Shown one piece after another: positions 27,229 through 36,551 of a DNA stretch of 64,000 bases. The notes beneath the pieces are model-generated. The model saw nothing but the letters and a program-made list of their open reading frames with translations. It had not been told where the DNA came from and made no database searches. The stretch comes from Mycolicibacterium stellerae. Its GTDB lineage: Bacteria; Actinomycetota; Actinomycetes; Mycobacteriales; Mycobacteriaceae. Location of the stretch: positions 1-64,000 of the forward strand of contig NZ_RARC01000017.1 of NCBI RefSeq assembly GCF_003719305.1. Direction: 5' to 3'. The stretch's first letter is position 1. Each line of letters opens with the position of its first letter. Both the position numbers and the translations under genes were made by a program.

Positions 27229-29758
27229 CCAGCCGCGCGGCCAGGTACGGCGCGGTGCGGCTGCCCTTGGCCTGACTCACCTTTCGCGGTGTTCCCGTCG
27301 CGACAACCCGACCGCCGTCATTGCCTGCACCCGGTCCCAGATCGATCACCCAGTCCGAGCCGGCCACCATCCGCATGTCGTGTTCGGCCACCACCACGGT
27401 GTTGCCCGAGTCGACGAGCCGATGCAGCTGCGCATCGAGAGTGTCCACATCGGCGGGATGCAACCCGGTGGTGGGTTCGTCGAACACGTAGAGCGTGTGG
27501 CCGCGGCGGGGTCGTTGCAGTTCCGAGGCCAACTTGATCCGCTGCGCTTCGCCGCCGGACAGTTCGGTGGCGGGCTGCCCGAGACGCAGATAGCCCAACC
27601 CGACCTCGTGCAGCGTTGTCAGGCTGCGCGCCGCGCCCTGGATATCAGCGAAGAACTCCGCCGCCTCGTCGACAGTCATGGCCAGTACGTCGGCAATCGT
27701 GCGCTCGCGGTACCGCACACGCAGCGTGGCCTCGTTGTATCGCGCGCCGTTGCATGCCGGGCAGGTGGCGTAAGTGCCCGGCAGGAAAAGCAATTCGACC
27801 GATACGAAGCCCTCACCTTGACAGGTCTCGCATCGGCCCTCGGCGACGTTGAACGAGAACCGGCCGGCCGTCCAGCCGCGTCGGCGCGCCGCGGGCGTCG
27901 CGGCGAATTCCCGCCGAACGGCGTCGAAAAGTCCCGTATAGGTGGCAAGTGTCGAGCGCGGAGTCCGCCCGATCGGCCGCTGGTCAACGGCGACCAGTCG
28001 GCCGATCGCAGCCACGCCGTCGACTGTCACTCCGACACTGGCGTCGTGATCGAGGTCGATGATCTCGGTGTCGGAATCGTCTGCGTCGGTGTCGGTTTCG
28101 GGTTGACCCGCCGCGCGGCCCAGTTGGCGCTTGACCACGTCGCCGAGAACCTTCACGACGAGCGTTGACTTACCCGAGCCGGACACACCGGTGACCGCGG
28201 TGTAGACGCCCAACGGCAGGTCGACGTCGATGTCGCGCAAATTGTGAAAGCAGATGCCCCGCATCCGCAAGCGTCCCGACGGCTTGCGCGGGGTCCGCGT
28301 CTTTGCGGACACATCGCTACCGAAAAGGTACCTGCGGGTGATCGACTCGTCGATGTCGACCAGACCCGGCACGGGCCCGCTGTAGAGAACTTTGCCTCCG
28401 TGTTCGCCTGCGCCGGGGCCGACGTCGACGATCCAGTCGGCACGGCGCACCACATCCATGTCGTGCTCGACCACGAACAGCGAATTGCCTGCTCGCCGAA
28501 GTCGATCCAGAACATCGAGCAGCGGTTCGGCGTCAGCGGGATGCAGGCCTGCTGATGGTTCGTCCAGCACGTAGAGCACTCCGAACAACCCTGCGCGCAG
28601 CTGCGTGGCCAACCGCAGCCGCTGTAGTTCACCCGGTGAGACGGTCGGGGTGCGACGGTTCAGTGTCAGATAACCCAGGCCGAGATCGATGAGCACCTGG
28701 ATGCGGGCCACGAGGTCGGCGGCGATCATCGCGGCGACCTCGGTCAGTTCACCGGACTCCGTCGACTCGAAGGCCGCTCCGGCATCCCTGAGCGCCGCGG
28801 TCGGGCCCAACACGTCGGCGAGTTCGGCCAATGGCATTGCCACGTAGTCGGCAATGGTGCGGCCCGCGAAGCTCACCTTCAGCGCCTCGGGCCGCAGTCC
28901 CGAGCCATGGCACAGTCCGCATTCGACGCTGTCGACGAACTGCAGGACGCGACGGCGCATCATCGCGCTCTGCGAGTTGGCCAGCGTGTGCCGAACGTGG
29001 CGTTCGGCGCTGGAGAAGGTCCCGTTGTAGTAGTAATCTGCGGTGACCGGATGTTGGCTCGGATCGATCTCGACGGTCGGCTGCTCGTCGGTGAACAGGA
29101 TCCAATCACGTTGTCGCTTGGGCAGTTTCCGCCACGGTTTGTCGATGTCGTAGCCAAGGGTGATGAGGATGTCCCGCAAATTCTGTCCCTGCCAGGCGCC
29201 CGGCCATGCGGCCACTGCGCCCGCGCGAATGGTCAGCGACGGGTCAGGCACGAGCGTCTGTTCCGTCACCTGATGGATCCGGCCGAGACCGTGGCACTCC
29301 GGGCACGCACCGACCGCGGTGTTGGGCGAGAACGCATCGGAGTCGAGTCGTTCGGTGGCTCCGCGCGGGTACGTCCCGGCACGCGAGAACAGCATCCTCA
29401 GGAGATTGGACAGTGTCGTGACAGTGCCCACCGTCGACCGCGACGTCGCCGACCCTCTGCGCTGCTGCAGCGCGACGGCCGGTGGCAGTCCCGTGATGTC
29501 GTCCACCTTTGGCGCGCCCGTCGGCAGCAGCAGCCGCCTCGCGTACGGCGCGACGGACTCGAAGTACCGGCGTTGCGCCTCGGCGTAGATGGTGCCGAAG
29601 GCGAGCGACGACTTGCCCGACCCCGAAATCCCGGTGAACGCGACCAGCGCGTCGCGGGGGGCCGCAACGTCGACTCCCCTTAAATTGTGTACCCGGGTGC
29701 CAAAGACGCGCACGCAGGGATCGATTTCGTCGTTTCGCGGATCAGGGGTCGCTGGCAT
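27215..29758 (-). CDS. Short UvrA-like ATPase (class II UvrA paralogue)
   Basis: 847 residues from the ATG at 29758. Two ABC modules are present: FTGISGSGKSSLAF (Walker A, residues 41-54) with VSPGELQRLRLA, then VTGVSGSGKSTL with LSGGEAQRIKLA and YVFDEPTTGLHPAD. Zinc-finger cysteines appear in CPECHGLG, CGLCHGSG, CETCQGEG and CPACNGA. It is about 120 residues shorter than the UvrA of nucleotide excision repair, mainly where the UvrB-binding domain sits, which marks class II UvrA proteins linked to DNA-adduct or drug tolerance. The first signature is VSPGELQ rather than LSGGE, so the two sites are unequal. Confidence 0.88.
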   Translation of the reverse strand: MPATPDPRNDEIDPCVRVFGTRVHNLRGVDVAAPRDALVAFTGISGSGKSSLAFGTIYAEAQRRYFESVAPYARRLLLPTGAPKVDDITGLPPAVALQQRRGSATSRSTVGTVTTLSNLLRMLFSRAGTYPRGATERLDSDAFSPNTAVGACPECHGLGRIHQVTEQTLVPDPSLTIRAGAVAAWPGAWQGQNLRDILITLGYDIDKPWRKLPKRQRDWILFTDEQPTVEIDPSQHPVTADYYYNGTFSSAERHVRHTLANSQSAMMRRRVLQFVDSVECGLCHGSGLRPEALKVSFAGRTIADYVAMPLAELADVLGPTAALRDAGAAFESTESGELTEVAAMIAADLVARIQVLIDLGLGYLTLNRRTPTVSPGELQRLRLATQLRAGLFGVLYVLDEPSAGLHPADAEPLLDVLDRLRRAGNSLFVVEHDMDVVRRADWIVDVGPGAGEHGGKVLYSGPVPGLVDIDESITRRYLFGSDVSAKTRTPRKPSGRLRMRGICFHNLRDIDVDLPLGVYTAVTGVSGSGKSTLVVKVLGDVVKRQLGRAAGQPETDTDADDSDTEIIDLDHDASVGVTVDGVAAIGRLVAVDQRPIGRTPRSTLATYTGLFDAVRREFAATPAARRRGWTAGRFSFNVAEGRCETCQGEGFVSVELLFLPGTYATCPACNGARYNEATLRVRYRERTIADVLAMTVDEAAEFFADIQGAARSLTTLHEVGLGYLRLGQPATELSGGEAQRIKLASELQRPRRGHTLYVFDEPTTGLHPADVDTLDAQLHRLVDSGNTVVVAEHDMRMVAGSDWVIDLGPGAGNDGGRVVATGTPRKVSQAKGSRTAPYLAARLVTRR

Positions 29759-29978
29759 GGTGGGCAGAGGGTACCCATGCTGTACCGGGGCAAGCATCAT
29801 GTTTGCTGCCGTTGACCGCGGTTGGACGCGCCGCGCCGGTTGGCAGCCTTGGCCGATGGGCTAGGCCGCGGGTGTCGGCCACCCGCGACACTCCGTCTGT
29901 CCGGCGACGCGCCACGCAGAGATGCGTACTCGTAATCCGTTGCGTTAGGCTGCTGTCCGATCAGTTGAGGAGTCTTGG

Positions 29979-31670
29979 GTGCGGGCTAACGGCGCGCCCG
30001 ACACCCAGGCTCTGCGGAGCTGGCAGCGTCGGGCATTGGTGCGGTATCTTGCCGCGCAGCCGCGCGATTTTCTGGCCGTGGCAACCCCCGGCTCGGGTAA
30101 GACGGCGTTTGCCTTGCGGGTCGCCGGCGAGCTGCTGGCCGATGGCGTCGTCGAGCAGATCACCGTCGTGGTGCCCACCGAACACCTCAAGACACAGTGG
30201 GCGCTGGCAGCCGCACGGGTGGGTATCGCACTCGACCCGAAGTTCAGCAACTCCGCGGCGCACACGTCGTCGGAATACCACGGCGTCGTGGTCACCTACG
30301 CCCAGGTCGCCAGCCACCCGACGCGGCACCGGGTGCGCACCGAGAACCGTCGGACGCTCGTGGTGTTCGACGAGATCCACCACGGAGGCGACGCGAAAAG
30401 CTGGGGTGACGCCATCCGCGAAGCCTTCGACGATGCGACGCGACGCCTTGCGCTCACCGGCACGCCGTTCCGCAGCGACGACTCCGCGATCCCGTTCGTC
30501 ACCTACGCGCCCGACGCCGACGGGCTGATGCGCTCGACGGCGGACCACACCTACGGCTATGCCGAGGCGCTCGCCGACGGCGTGGTCCGGCCGGTGGTGT
30601 TCCTCGCGTACTCCGGGGAGGCGCGCTGGCGAACCAGCGCGGGCGAGGAACATTCGGCCCGGCTCGGCGAGCCGCTGAACGCCGAGCAGACGGCGCGGGC
30701 CTGGCGCACGGTCCTCGACGCCAAGGGCGAGTGGATACCTGCGGTGCTGCAGGCCGCCGACACCCGGCTCACCCAGAAGCGCAACGGCGGCGTGCCCGAC
30801 GCGGGCGCCATGGTCATCGCGTCCGACCAGAAGGCGGCGCGCGCCTACGCCGCCGTGCTGACAAAGCTGACCGGCGAGACTCCGACCGTGGTGCTGTCCG
30901 ACGACCCCGGCTCGTCGGCGCGGATCTCGGAGTTCGCGGCGGGAACCGCCCGTTGGCTCGTCGCCGTGCGAATGGTGTCAGAGGGTGTCGACGTGCCCCG
31001 GCTTGCGGTGGGCGTGTACGCCACCAGCGCGTCGACGCCGCTGTTCTTCGCCCAGGCGATCGGCCGCTACGTTCGTTCGCGGCAGCCCGGTGAGACCGCG
31101 AGCATCTTCCTGCCCTCGGTGCCGACGCTGCTCGACCTGGCCAGTCAGATGGAGGCCCAGCGCGACCACGTGCTCGGCAAGCCGCACCGCGAGGAGCAGG
31201 GCTTCGACGACGAGGCGGTCGAGGACGCGAATCGCAAGAAGTCCGAGGCCGACGAGGACAAGGGCTTCGAGTCGCTGGGCGCCGACGCGGAGCTGGATCA
31301 GGTCATCTTCGACGGCTCGTCGTTCGGCACGGCGACACCTGCGGGCAGCGACGAGGAAGCCGACTACCTCGGCATCCCCGGCCTTCTGGATGCAGGGGCG
31401 ATGCGAGATCTGTTGCGGCGCAGGCAAGAAGCACAGATCAGTAAGCGCACGGCAACGGGCGAGGTGCCGCGGTTGTCGACGCACGGGCAGCTGCGTGAAC
31501 TGCGCAGCCAACTCAACGCGCTCGTGTCGGTGGCACACCACCGCACGGGTAAGCCGCACGGCTGGATTCACAAGGAGTTGCGCCGGATCTGCGGCGGCCC
31601 GCCGATCGCTGCGGCGACCTCCGATCAGCTGAAGGCCCGCATCGAAGCGGTGCGCGGCCTGAACGCCTAG
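29979..31670 (+). CDS. SF2 DEAD/DEAH-box helicase
   Basis: 563 residues, GTG start with GAGGAG ahead. The helicase core shows RSWQRRALVRYL (Q-like), ATPGSGKT (35-42), VVVPTEHLKTQW (Ia), DEIHH (131-135), LALTGTPFRSD (III), AGAMVIASDQKAARAY (IV), RMVSEGVDVPRL (V) and FFAQAIGRYVRS (VI). All ATPase motifs are intact. The last 150 residues are a charged linker and a helical tail. It resembles phage- and RecQ/Ssl2-like type III helicases common in actinobacteria; a role in DNA repair is plausible but unproven. It is divergent from the UvrA-like gene (220-bp gap). Confidence 0.9.
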   Translation: MRANGAPDTQALRSWQRRALVRYLAAQPRDFLAVATPGSGKTAFALRVAGELLADGVVEQITVVVPTEHLKTQWALAAARVGIALDPKFSNSAAHTSSEYHGVVVTYAQVASHPTRHRVRTENRRTLVVFDEIHHGGDAKSWGDAIREAFDDATRRLALTGTPFRSDDSAIPFVTYAPDADGLMRSTADHTYGYAEALADGVVRPVVFLAYSGEARWRTSAGEEHSARLGEPLNAEQTARAWRTVLDAKGEWIPAVLQAADTRLTQKRNGGVPDAGAMVIASDQKAARAYAAVLTKLTGETPTVVLSDDPGSSARISEFAAGTARWLVAVRMVSEGVDVPRLAVGVYATSASTPLFFAQAIGRYVRSRQPGETASIFLPSVPTLLDLASQMEAQRDHVLGKPHREEQGFDDEAVEDANRKKSEADEDKGFESLGADAELDQVIFDGSSFGTATPAGSDEEADYLGIPGLLDAGAMRDLLRRRQEAQISKRTATGEVPRLSTHGQLRELRSQLNALVSVAHHRTGKPHGWIHKELRRICGGPPIAAATSDQLKARIEAVRGLNA

Positions 31671-32170
31671 CGCGCCTGCGCCAGCTCGCTGAGGTGGCGC
31701 AGCGAGCTGTCGAGGTGCGACACATCGAACGGCGGGAACTGGATGTGTTCGCGCGTCTCACGCGGCACCGCCGACCAGTCGTAGGTCAGCGTGACTTCGG
31801 TGCGGTCGTCGCCGACGGGTTCGAGGTCGTATCGCCAGATCCATCCGCCGAAGTCGAGAGGGGCGTCGTCGGGACCCTGGTAACCAGGGATATGCCGGGG
31901 TTCTGCTCCGGGCTGCCACGCGATGGCCCGCGGCGGCTCGAAAACCTCGACCCGGTTCGCCATTTCGTAGTGCTTGTCGGGGTGGTTGTCGTGGTACATC
32001 CCCATCCGGAAGATCTGGCCGGTTTCGGTCAACGCCTTGCCGTCGCGTGATTCGCGCACCCAGCCGGTGCCGTCGATCGCTTCGTGGGTCGTCGGGTCGG
32101 CGAGCACCGCGAACACGGTGTCGACGGGTGCCTTGACGGTGGCGCTGACGCTCATGGTGTCTTGGCTCAT
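31667..32170 (-). CDS. SRPBCC-family lipid-binding-fold protein
   Basis: 167 residues. MSVSATVKAPVDTVFAVLAD at the start, FEPPRAIAWQPG and WIWRYDLEPVGDDRTEVTLTYDW (quoted in parts) are the START/Bet v 1 (polyketide cyclase/AHSA1-type) pattern with a large hydrophobic cavity. It probably binds a hydrophobic ligand; enzymatic function is unknown. It overlaps the convergent helicase stop by four bases. Confidence 0.82.
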   Translation of the reverse strand: MSQDTMSVSATVKAPVDTVFAVLADPTTHEAIDGTGWVRESRDGKALTETGQIFRMGMYHDNHPDKHYEMANRVEVFEPPRAIAWQPGAEPRHIPGYQGPDDAPLDFGGWIWRYDLEPVGDDRTEVTLTYDWSAVPRETREHIQFPPFDVSHLDSSLRHLSELAQAR

Positions 32171-32286
32171 GTCAGTACAGACCGCCCGCGCCGGCGGAAC
32201 TCATCGACATTGCGCGTATGGCGCAAAAGTGCGAGCAACCTCCGCCATCAACGCAGAGTCAACGCCCGCGGCCCCAGAACTCGTCG

Positions 32287-33105
32287 CTACAGGCCGAGCA
32301 CCTCGGGCAGATCGGCAACCGAGTCGATCACATGGCTGGGCTGCATCGCGAATTCGTCGGCCGCCCACCGGTCCAGGGTGTCCTGACGGAACTTGCCCGT
32401 GCGCACCAGCACACCCGTCATTCCGACCACCTGCGCGGCCAGCACGTCGTTGTTGAGGTCATCGCCGATCATGTACATCTCGTCGGGGTCAACGCCCAGA
32501 CGCGAAGCGGCGGCGAGGAAGCCTGCGGGAGCCGGCTTGCCGACCGCGATCGCCTTGCGGCCCGACGTCTCCTCCATCCCGATCAGGTACATGCCGGTGT
32601 CGATACGCAGACCCTCTGCGGTGTTCCACGACGTGCTGCGGTGCATGGCGACCACCGGAACGCCCTGCGCCATCCAGTCGTACACACGGCTGAGCGTCAC
32701 GTGGTCGTACTCCGGGCCCGCCCCGCCGAGCAGGATCACATCCGGGGTCTCCGGTGTCGGGCCGTCCGGGCCGTAGTCGCTTGCGTAGGCGATGTCGATG
32801 CCCGGCATGTCCTCGGCAATCTGCCCGTTGTTCACCAGGAAGCACCGCGCATCGGGGTACTGGCCGCGAACGTATTCGGCCGTCAGCGCGGCGGCGGTGA
32901 TCACCTCGTCGGCGGTCACATCCATGCCCGCGTCGGTCAGCAGACCGGCGATCTGGCTGCGGGTGCGCGTCGTCGTGTTGGTCAGATACGACCGGGCAAT
33001 CTGGTTGTCTGCCAGCACTCGAAGCGTCTCGGCCGCCCCCTCGATGGGCTCCCACGAGGTCACCAAGACGCCATCGATGTCAAACAGCACGCCACCGACC
33101 GCCAT
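32287..33105 (-). CDS. HAD-IIA family phosphatase
   Basis: 272 residues. Motif 1 LFDIDGVLV (nucleophilic Asp), motif 2 YLTNTTTRTRSQ, the large C2A cap in the middle, motif 3 GKPAPAGFL and motif 4 MIGDDLNNDVLAA are all present. HAD-IIA members (NagD, LHPP, phosphoglycolate-type) dephosphorylate small phospho-sugars, nucleotides or phosphohistidine. The exact substrate cannot be read. The 116 bp on its left up to the SRPBCC gene hold nothing I recognise. Confidence 0.9.
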   Translation of the reverse strand: MAVGGVLFDIDGVLVTSWEPIEGAAETLRVLADNQIARSYLTNTTTRTRSQIAGLLTDAGMDVTADEVITAAALTAEYVRGQYPDARCFLVNNGQIAEDMPGIDIAYASDYGPDGPTPETPDVILLGGAGPEYDHVTLSRVYDWMAQGVPVVAMHRSTSWNTAEGLRIDTGMYLIGMEETSGRKAIAVGKPAPAGFLAAASRLGVDPDEMYMIGDDLNNDVLAAQVVGMTGVLVRTGKFRQDTLDRWAADEFAMQPSHVIDSVADLPEVLGL

Positions 33106-33150
33106 GAGGCGACAGTAAACGCCGTGCGTGGCCGCGCAAGTCGGGCCCGG

Positions 33151-34629
33151 CTACGAGCGTGCCCAGCGACTGTCGGCCACCCACGGTGACGCCGTCCCCG
33201 CAATCGACCAACCGAGCTCGGCGGGAACGTCGATCACCTGATATTGCTTCACCCCGGCCGCGGTCGCCGCGATCAGCGTGGCCACCCCCGCCCGCCGCTG
33301 GAAGAACGTCTGGCGCACGGTCCACCCGATGATGCCTTCGGCCGCGATGCAGTCCCGACGGCGTTCCAGGCTGCCCGCCCGAGCGACCAGCCACCGGCCG
33401 TCGACGCGATGTCCGAGCGCTCGCACCCGGTCGGCGGCCAGCAGTGCGCACACCAGCGCCAGCACCGCCACGGCCACCCACGCCCACAGTGGAACCGCCA
33501 CGTATGCCGCGGCGACGGCCAATCCGACCGCGGCGACGACCGGAAACGCGAGCCCGCGCGTCCAGCGCCTACGCGTCGCGGCCGGTCCATGCCCACGCAC
33601 CGGGCCGGACACCGCGTTGACGTCGGTGATCAAGTCGGTCAACACCGCCTCCGCGGTGTGCACGGGGCACGGCGGCAGCAGCAGCGACGCCTCCCCCGCG
33701 CCTTCGACACCCGTCATCACCGCGTCCAGCCGCGCGCCGCCGAGCAGCCGGACGAGCAGCGGCTGTCGCAGCGTGCCGCCCCTCAGCCTGCGCATGTCGA
33801 AGGTGTGCTCACGCTTGCGCAGCAGGCCGTGCTGCAGATGGAGCACCTCCACATCGCGGCGCAGCACCAGGTTCCCGAACGTCACCAGCGACCGCAACAC
33901 CGAAAGCACGACCGACGCGAGCACCACGACCGCGACGACGACGGCGATGCTTGCGACGACGCCGAACCGTTGCGTGGCGTCGCGACCCGACTCGGCGACC
34001 CGCGAATGCTCAAGCGCCGCACCGAGACCCGCCTGATAAACCACGCCAACCGCGGCGAGGATCATGGCGAGTCCGGTGAAGCTCAGCGGGCTGTAGCGCA
34101 GCCACGACGGATGCCAGCTGGCCAGCAGCCTGCCCGGCGACTGCTGCTGATCGCCTGCATCGTCAGCGGCGGGGGCCAGCGAGTCGGAAAGCAGAATCGA
34201 GCGCAGCCGCGGCACCTCTTCGGCACGCACCGCGTCGAGCGCGAACTCGGTGTCGCCCCTGGCCTGCTGGCCGGTGCTCACCCGAAGCACGGTAAGCCCG
34301 AGCGCCTGGTGCAGCAGCCGCGCGTCGGTCTGCACCGAACGAATCCTGTTGCGCGGCACCGAAACCACCTTGCGCTGCAGCACGCCGGTGCGCAGCTGCA
34401 CCTCGTCGGGTTCGATGCGGTAGGTGGTGGTGAACCAGCGCAGCACACCGAAGGCGATCGTCACGCCGAGGATGGCCACCGTCCACCACGAGTTGCCCGT
34501 CGCCGAACCCAACACGACCGCACCGACCAGCAACGGAATCTGTCGCAACACCTCATGGACGGGGTGCACCAACAACATTCGCGGGCTGAGCCGGTGCCAC
34601 ACCCGCTCGGCGGCCTGCGAGGTGGTCAC
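33151..34629 (-). CDS. PH-domain membrane protein (YdbT-like)
   Basis: 492 residues. The GTG start at 34629 overlaps the stop of the preceding YdbS-like gene as GTGA; the longer upstream open frame is out of family. Two transmembrane pairs at about 28-62 and 192-255 and one at 380-420 alternate with three bacterial PH (bPH2/DUF304) units. The first is marked by YRIEPDEVQLRTGVL and VPRNRIRSVQTDARLLHQAL. Paired YdbS/YdbT proteins are found across Gram-positive bacteria with no firm role; in Bacillus they were linked to resistance to certain bacteriocins (recalled). Confidence 0.85.
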   Translation of the reverse strand: MTTSQAAERVWHRLSPRMLLVHPVHEVLRQIPLLVGAVVLGSATGNSWWTVAILGVTIAFGVLRWFTTTYRIEPDEVQLRTGVLQRKVVSVPRNRIRSVQTDARLLHQALGLTVLRVSTGQQARGDTEFALDAVRAEEVPRLRSILLSDSLAPAADDAGDQQQSPGRLLASWHPSWLRYSPLSFTGLAMILAAVGVVYQAGLGAALEHSRVAESGRDATQRFGVVASIAVVVAVVVLASVVLSVLRSLVTFGNLVLRRDVEVLHLQHGLLRKREHTFDMRRLRGGTLRQPLLVRLLGGARLDAVMTGVEGAGEASLLLPPCPVHTAEAVLTDLITDVNAVSGPVRGHGPAATRRRWTRGLAFPVVAAVGLAVAAAYVAVPLWAWVAVAVLALVCALLAADRVRALGHRVDGRWLVARAGSLERRRDCIAAEGIIGWTVRQTFFQRRAGVATLIAATAAGVKQYQVIDVPAELGWSIAGTASPWVADSRWARS

Positions 34630-35108
34630 GTCGCGTCCTCCGCGCCGATCGCGGCGATGTCGGTGAGCTGTCCGACGACCCGGTCGGCGACCGCCGAGTC
34701 GAGGGCCACGATCCGCACCGCACCCGCCGACGACGCCGTCGTCACCGTGACGTTGGCCAGCCCGAACAGCCGGTCCAGCGGGCCGCGGTACGTGTCGACG
34801 GTCTGCACGCGGGAGACCGGCGCGATCCGGCGCTCCTGGACCAGCCAGCCCGACCGGGTGTAGACGGCCTGCGGGCTGATATCCCAGCGGTGCACCCGGT
34901 ACCGCCACAACGGCACGACGACGACGAAGACCACCATGCCGACCGCGGTGACGGCGGCAGCGACGACATGCAGCCAGGCAAGCCTGCTGTCGAGGACGAA
35001 CCACACCACCTGCCCCACCGCAAGCACCAGCCACGGGATCGCCGCGCCGATCGCCCACACCAGGGGCGCTTTGCGGCTCGGCGGATTTGCGGGATCAACC
35101 AAGTCCAT
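34626..35108 (-). CDS. PH-domain membrane protein (YdbS-like)
   Basis: 160 residues. Two transmembrane helices (about 15-38 and 44-66) are followed by a single bacterial PH unit with the family signature WDISPQAVYTRSGWLVQERR, APVSRVQTVDTYRGPLDRLFGL (quoted in parts). It overlaps the YdbT-like gene by four bases and the DUF385 gene upstream by 14 bp, so all three are one transcript. The two PH proteins probably form a membrane complex. Confidence 0.85.
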   Translation of the reverse strand: MDLVDPANPPSRKAPLVWAIGAAIPWLVLAVGQVVWFVLDSRLAWLHVVAAAVTAVGMVVFVVVVPLWRYRVHRWDISPQAVYTRSGWLVQERRIAPVSRVQTVDTYRGPLDRLFGLANVTVTTASSAGAVRIVALDSAVADRVVGQLTDIAAIGAEDAT

Positions 35109-35601
35109 CGGTCGCCCTCTGCAGATGCAGGCATTCGGTGACGCCGAACAGGCTCAGCGTGCGAAGCGTCCTTGCGGGCAGTTGGCCCGCGACCTCGGCG
35201 GTGGCGGCGATGATCGGCGCCGCGACGTCGACGCTTTCGCCCTGGCTGACGATCGTGGCGGAGCCGGCGGCGAGCACGTTGCGCACCCAGTCGGCGCGGG
35301 TGCCGTACGGAAGCGCGATGACGAACCCGTCGGCGGTCGCGATGACGTCAACCGGCGTCTCGTAGGTGCGGCCGCTGGTTCTGCCCGTATGACGGATGAC
35401 CGACGTCTGGGTGCCCGCCGATCCCGCCGTGCGCATCACCCGCGGGTTCGTCAAGAACCTGTTCATCCGCCGCACCGCGTCGATCACCGGCGGCACCTTC
35501 CAGCGCATTCCTGCGATCAGTACCGAGACCAACACCACGGCAATACCGGCGACCACCCCGACCACCAGCCCGGCCGCTCGGGCGCTCGCGCGAACTGACA
35601 T
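35095..35601 (-). CDS. Deazaflavin (F420)-dependent nitroreductase-family protein
   Basis: 168 residues. One N-terminal membrane helix (about 11-31) precedes a split beta-barrel: TSVIRHTGRTSGRTYETPVD (partial quote), FVIALPYGTRADWVRNVLAAG and LHLQRA, the pattern of the Ddn/DUF385 family. That family contains the F420-dependent reductase activating nitroimidazoles in M. tuberculosis. F420 as cofactor and a lipid quinone as substrate are plausible, by analogy only. First gene of the leftward PH-domain cluster. Confidence 0.82.
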   Translation of the reverse strand: MSVRASARAAGLVVGVVAGIAVVLVSVLIAGMRWKVPPVIDAVRRMNRFLTNPRVMRTAGSAGTQTSVIRHTGRTSGRTYETPVDVIATADGFVIALPYGTRADWVRNVLAAGSATIVSQGESVDVAAPIIAATAEVAGQLPARTLRTLSLFGVTECLHLQRATDGLG

Positions 35602-35639
35602 GGGAACGACGGTAACCGCCCGTGGGTAATGTGCTGATC

Positions 35640-36551
35640 ATGAGCCAGAAGTGGACCTCCGCCGATGTACCCGATCAGTCAGGCCGCATCGCCATCGTCA
35701 CGGGCGCGAACTCGGGCCTTGGCTATGACACCGCCGCCGTACTCGCCGACAAGGGCGCGCACGTCGTGCTCGCCGTACGCAACCTCGACAAGGGCGCCGA
35801 GGCCGTCGACCGGATCAAGGCGGCCAGCCCGAACGCGGTCGTCACCCTCCAGGCACTGGATCTGTCGTCGCTAGCCAGCGTCCGCGCGGCCGCCGACGAA
35901 CTGCGCGCCGCGCACCCGCGCATCGACCTGCTGATCAACAACGCGGGTGTGATGTACGTGCCGACGCGGGAGACCACCAAGGACGGTTTCGAAATGCAGT
36001 TCGGCACCAACCACCTCGGCCACTTCGCGTTGACGGGCCTGCTGCTGGACAACATGCTGTCCGTCGACGGGTCGCGGGTGGTCACGGTCGCCAGCGTGGG
36101 GCACCGCATCCTGGCCCGGATTCATTTCGACGACCCCCAGCTGACGCGGAAGTACAACCGCATCGAGGCATACGGCCAGTCCAAGCTGGCCAACCTGATG
36201 TTCACCTACGACCTGGCGCGGCGGCTGAAACTCAAGGGCGCCCCGACGGTCGCACTCGCGGCTCATCCCGGTTTCGCCGACACCGAGCTGATGCGCCACC
36301 TGCCCGACTTCATCCCGGCTTTCATGTGGAAGCCGATCACCCAGCCGGCCGACAAGGGCGCGCTGCCGACCCTGCGGGCCGCGACCGACCCGACCGCACA
36401 GGGTGGCCAGTACTACGGGCCGGACGGCATCGGCGAGGTCAAGGGCAACCCCAAAATCGTTGCCTCCAGCGCGCAATCGCGCAACGAGGACCTGCAGCGA
36501 CGGCTTTGGACCCTGTCGGAAGAGCTGACCGGCGTCACCTACCCCGTCTGA
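35640..36551 (+). CDS. SDR-family oxidoreductase (second paralogue, upstream of moeA)
   Basis: 303 residues from the ATG at 35640, aligned with the paralogue at 25075; a GTG at 35622 is in frame. Motifs TGANSGLG, NNAGVM, VTVASVGH and YGQSKLANLMF are complete, except that the usual catalytic serine of V-S-S is replaced by A-S in VASVGH, as S or the next residue can serve. Its stop overlaps the moeA start by one base (TGATG). The position corresponds, from memory, to Rv0439c in M. tuberculosis. Substrate unknown. Confidence 0.9.
   Translation: MSQKWTSADVPDQSGRIAIVTGANSGLGYDTAAVLADKGAHVVLAVRNLDKGAEAVDRIKAASPNAVVTLQALDLSSLASVRAAADELRAAHPRIDLLINNAGVMYVPTRETTKDGFEMQFGTNHLGHFALTGLLLDNMLSVDGSRVVTVASVGHRILARIHFDDPQLTRKYNRIEAYGQSKLANLMFTYDLARRLKLKGAPTVALAAHPGFADTELMRHLPDFIPAFMWKPITQPADKGALPTLRAATDPTAQGGQYYGPDGIGEVKGNPKIVASSAQSRNEDLQRRLWTLSEELTGVTYPV

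Noticed and set aside
27211..27232. Overlapping convergent gene ends (also at 31667-31670 and 51772-51790) as a sign of misannotation
   Set aside because: In each case both proteins keep normal family C-termini; short convergent overlaps are usual in compact genomes.
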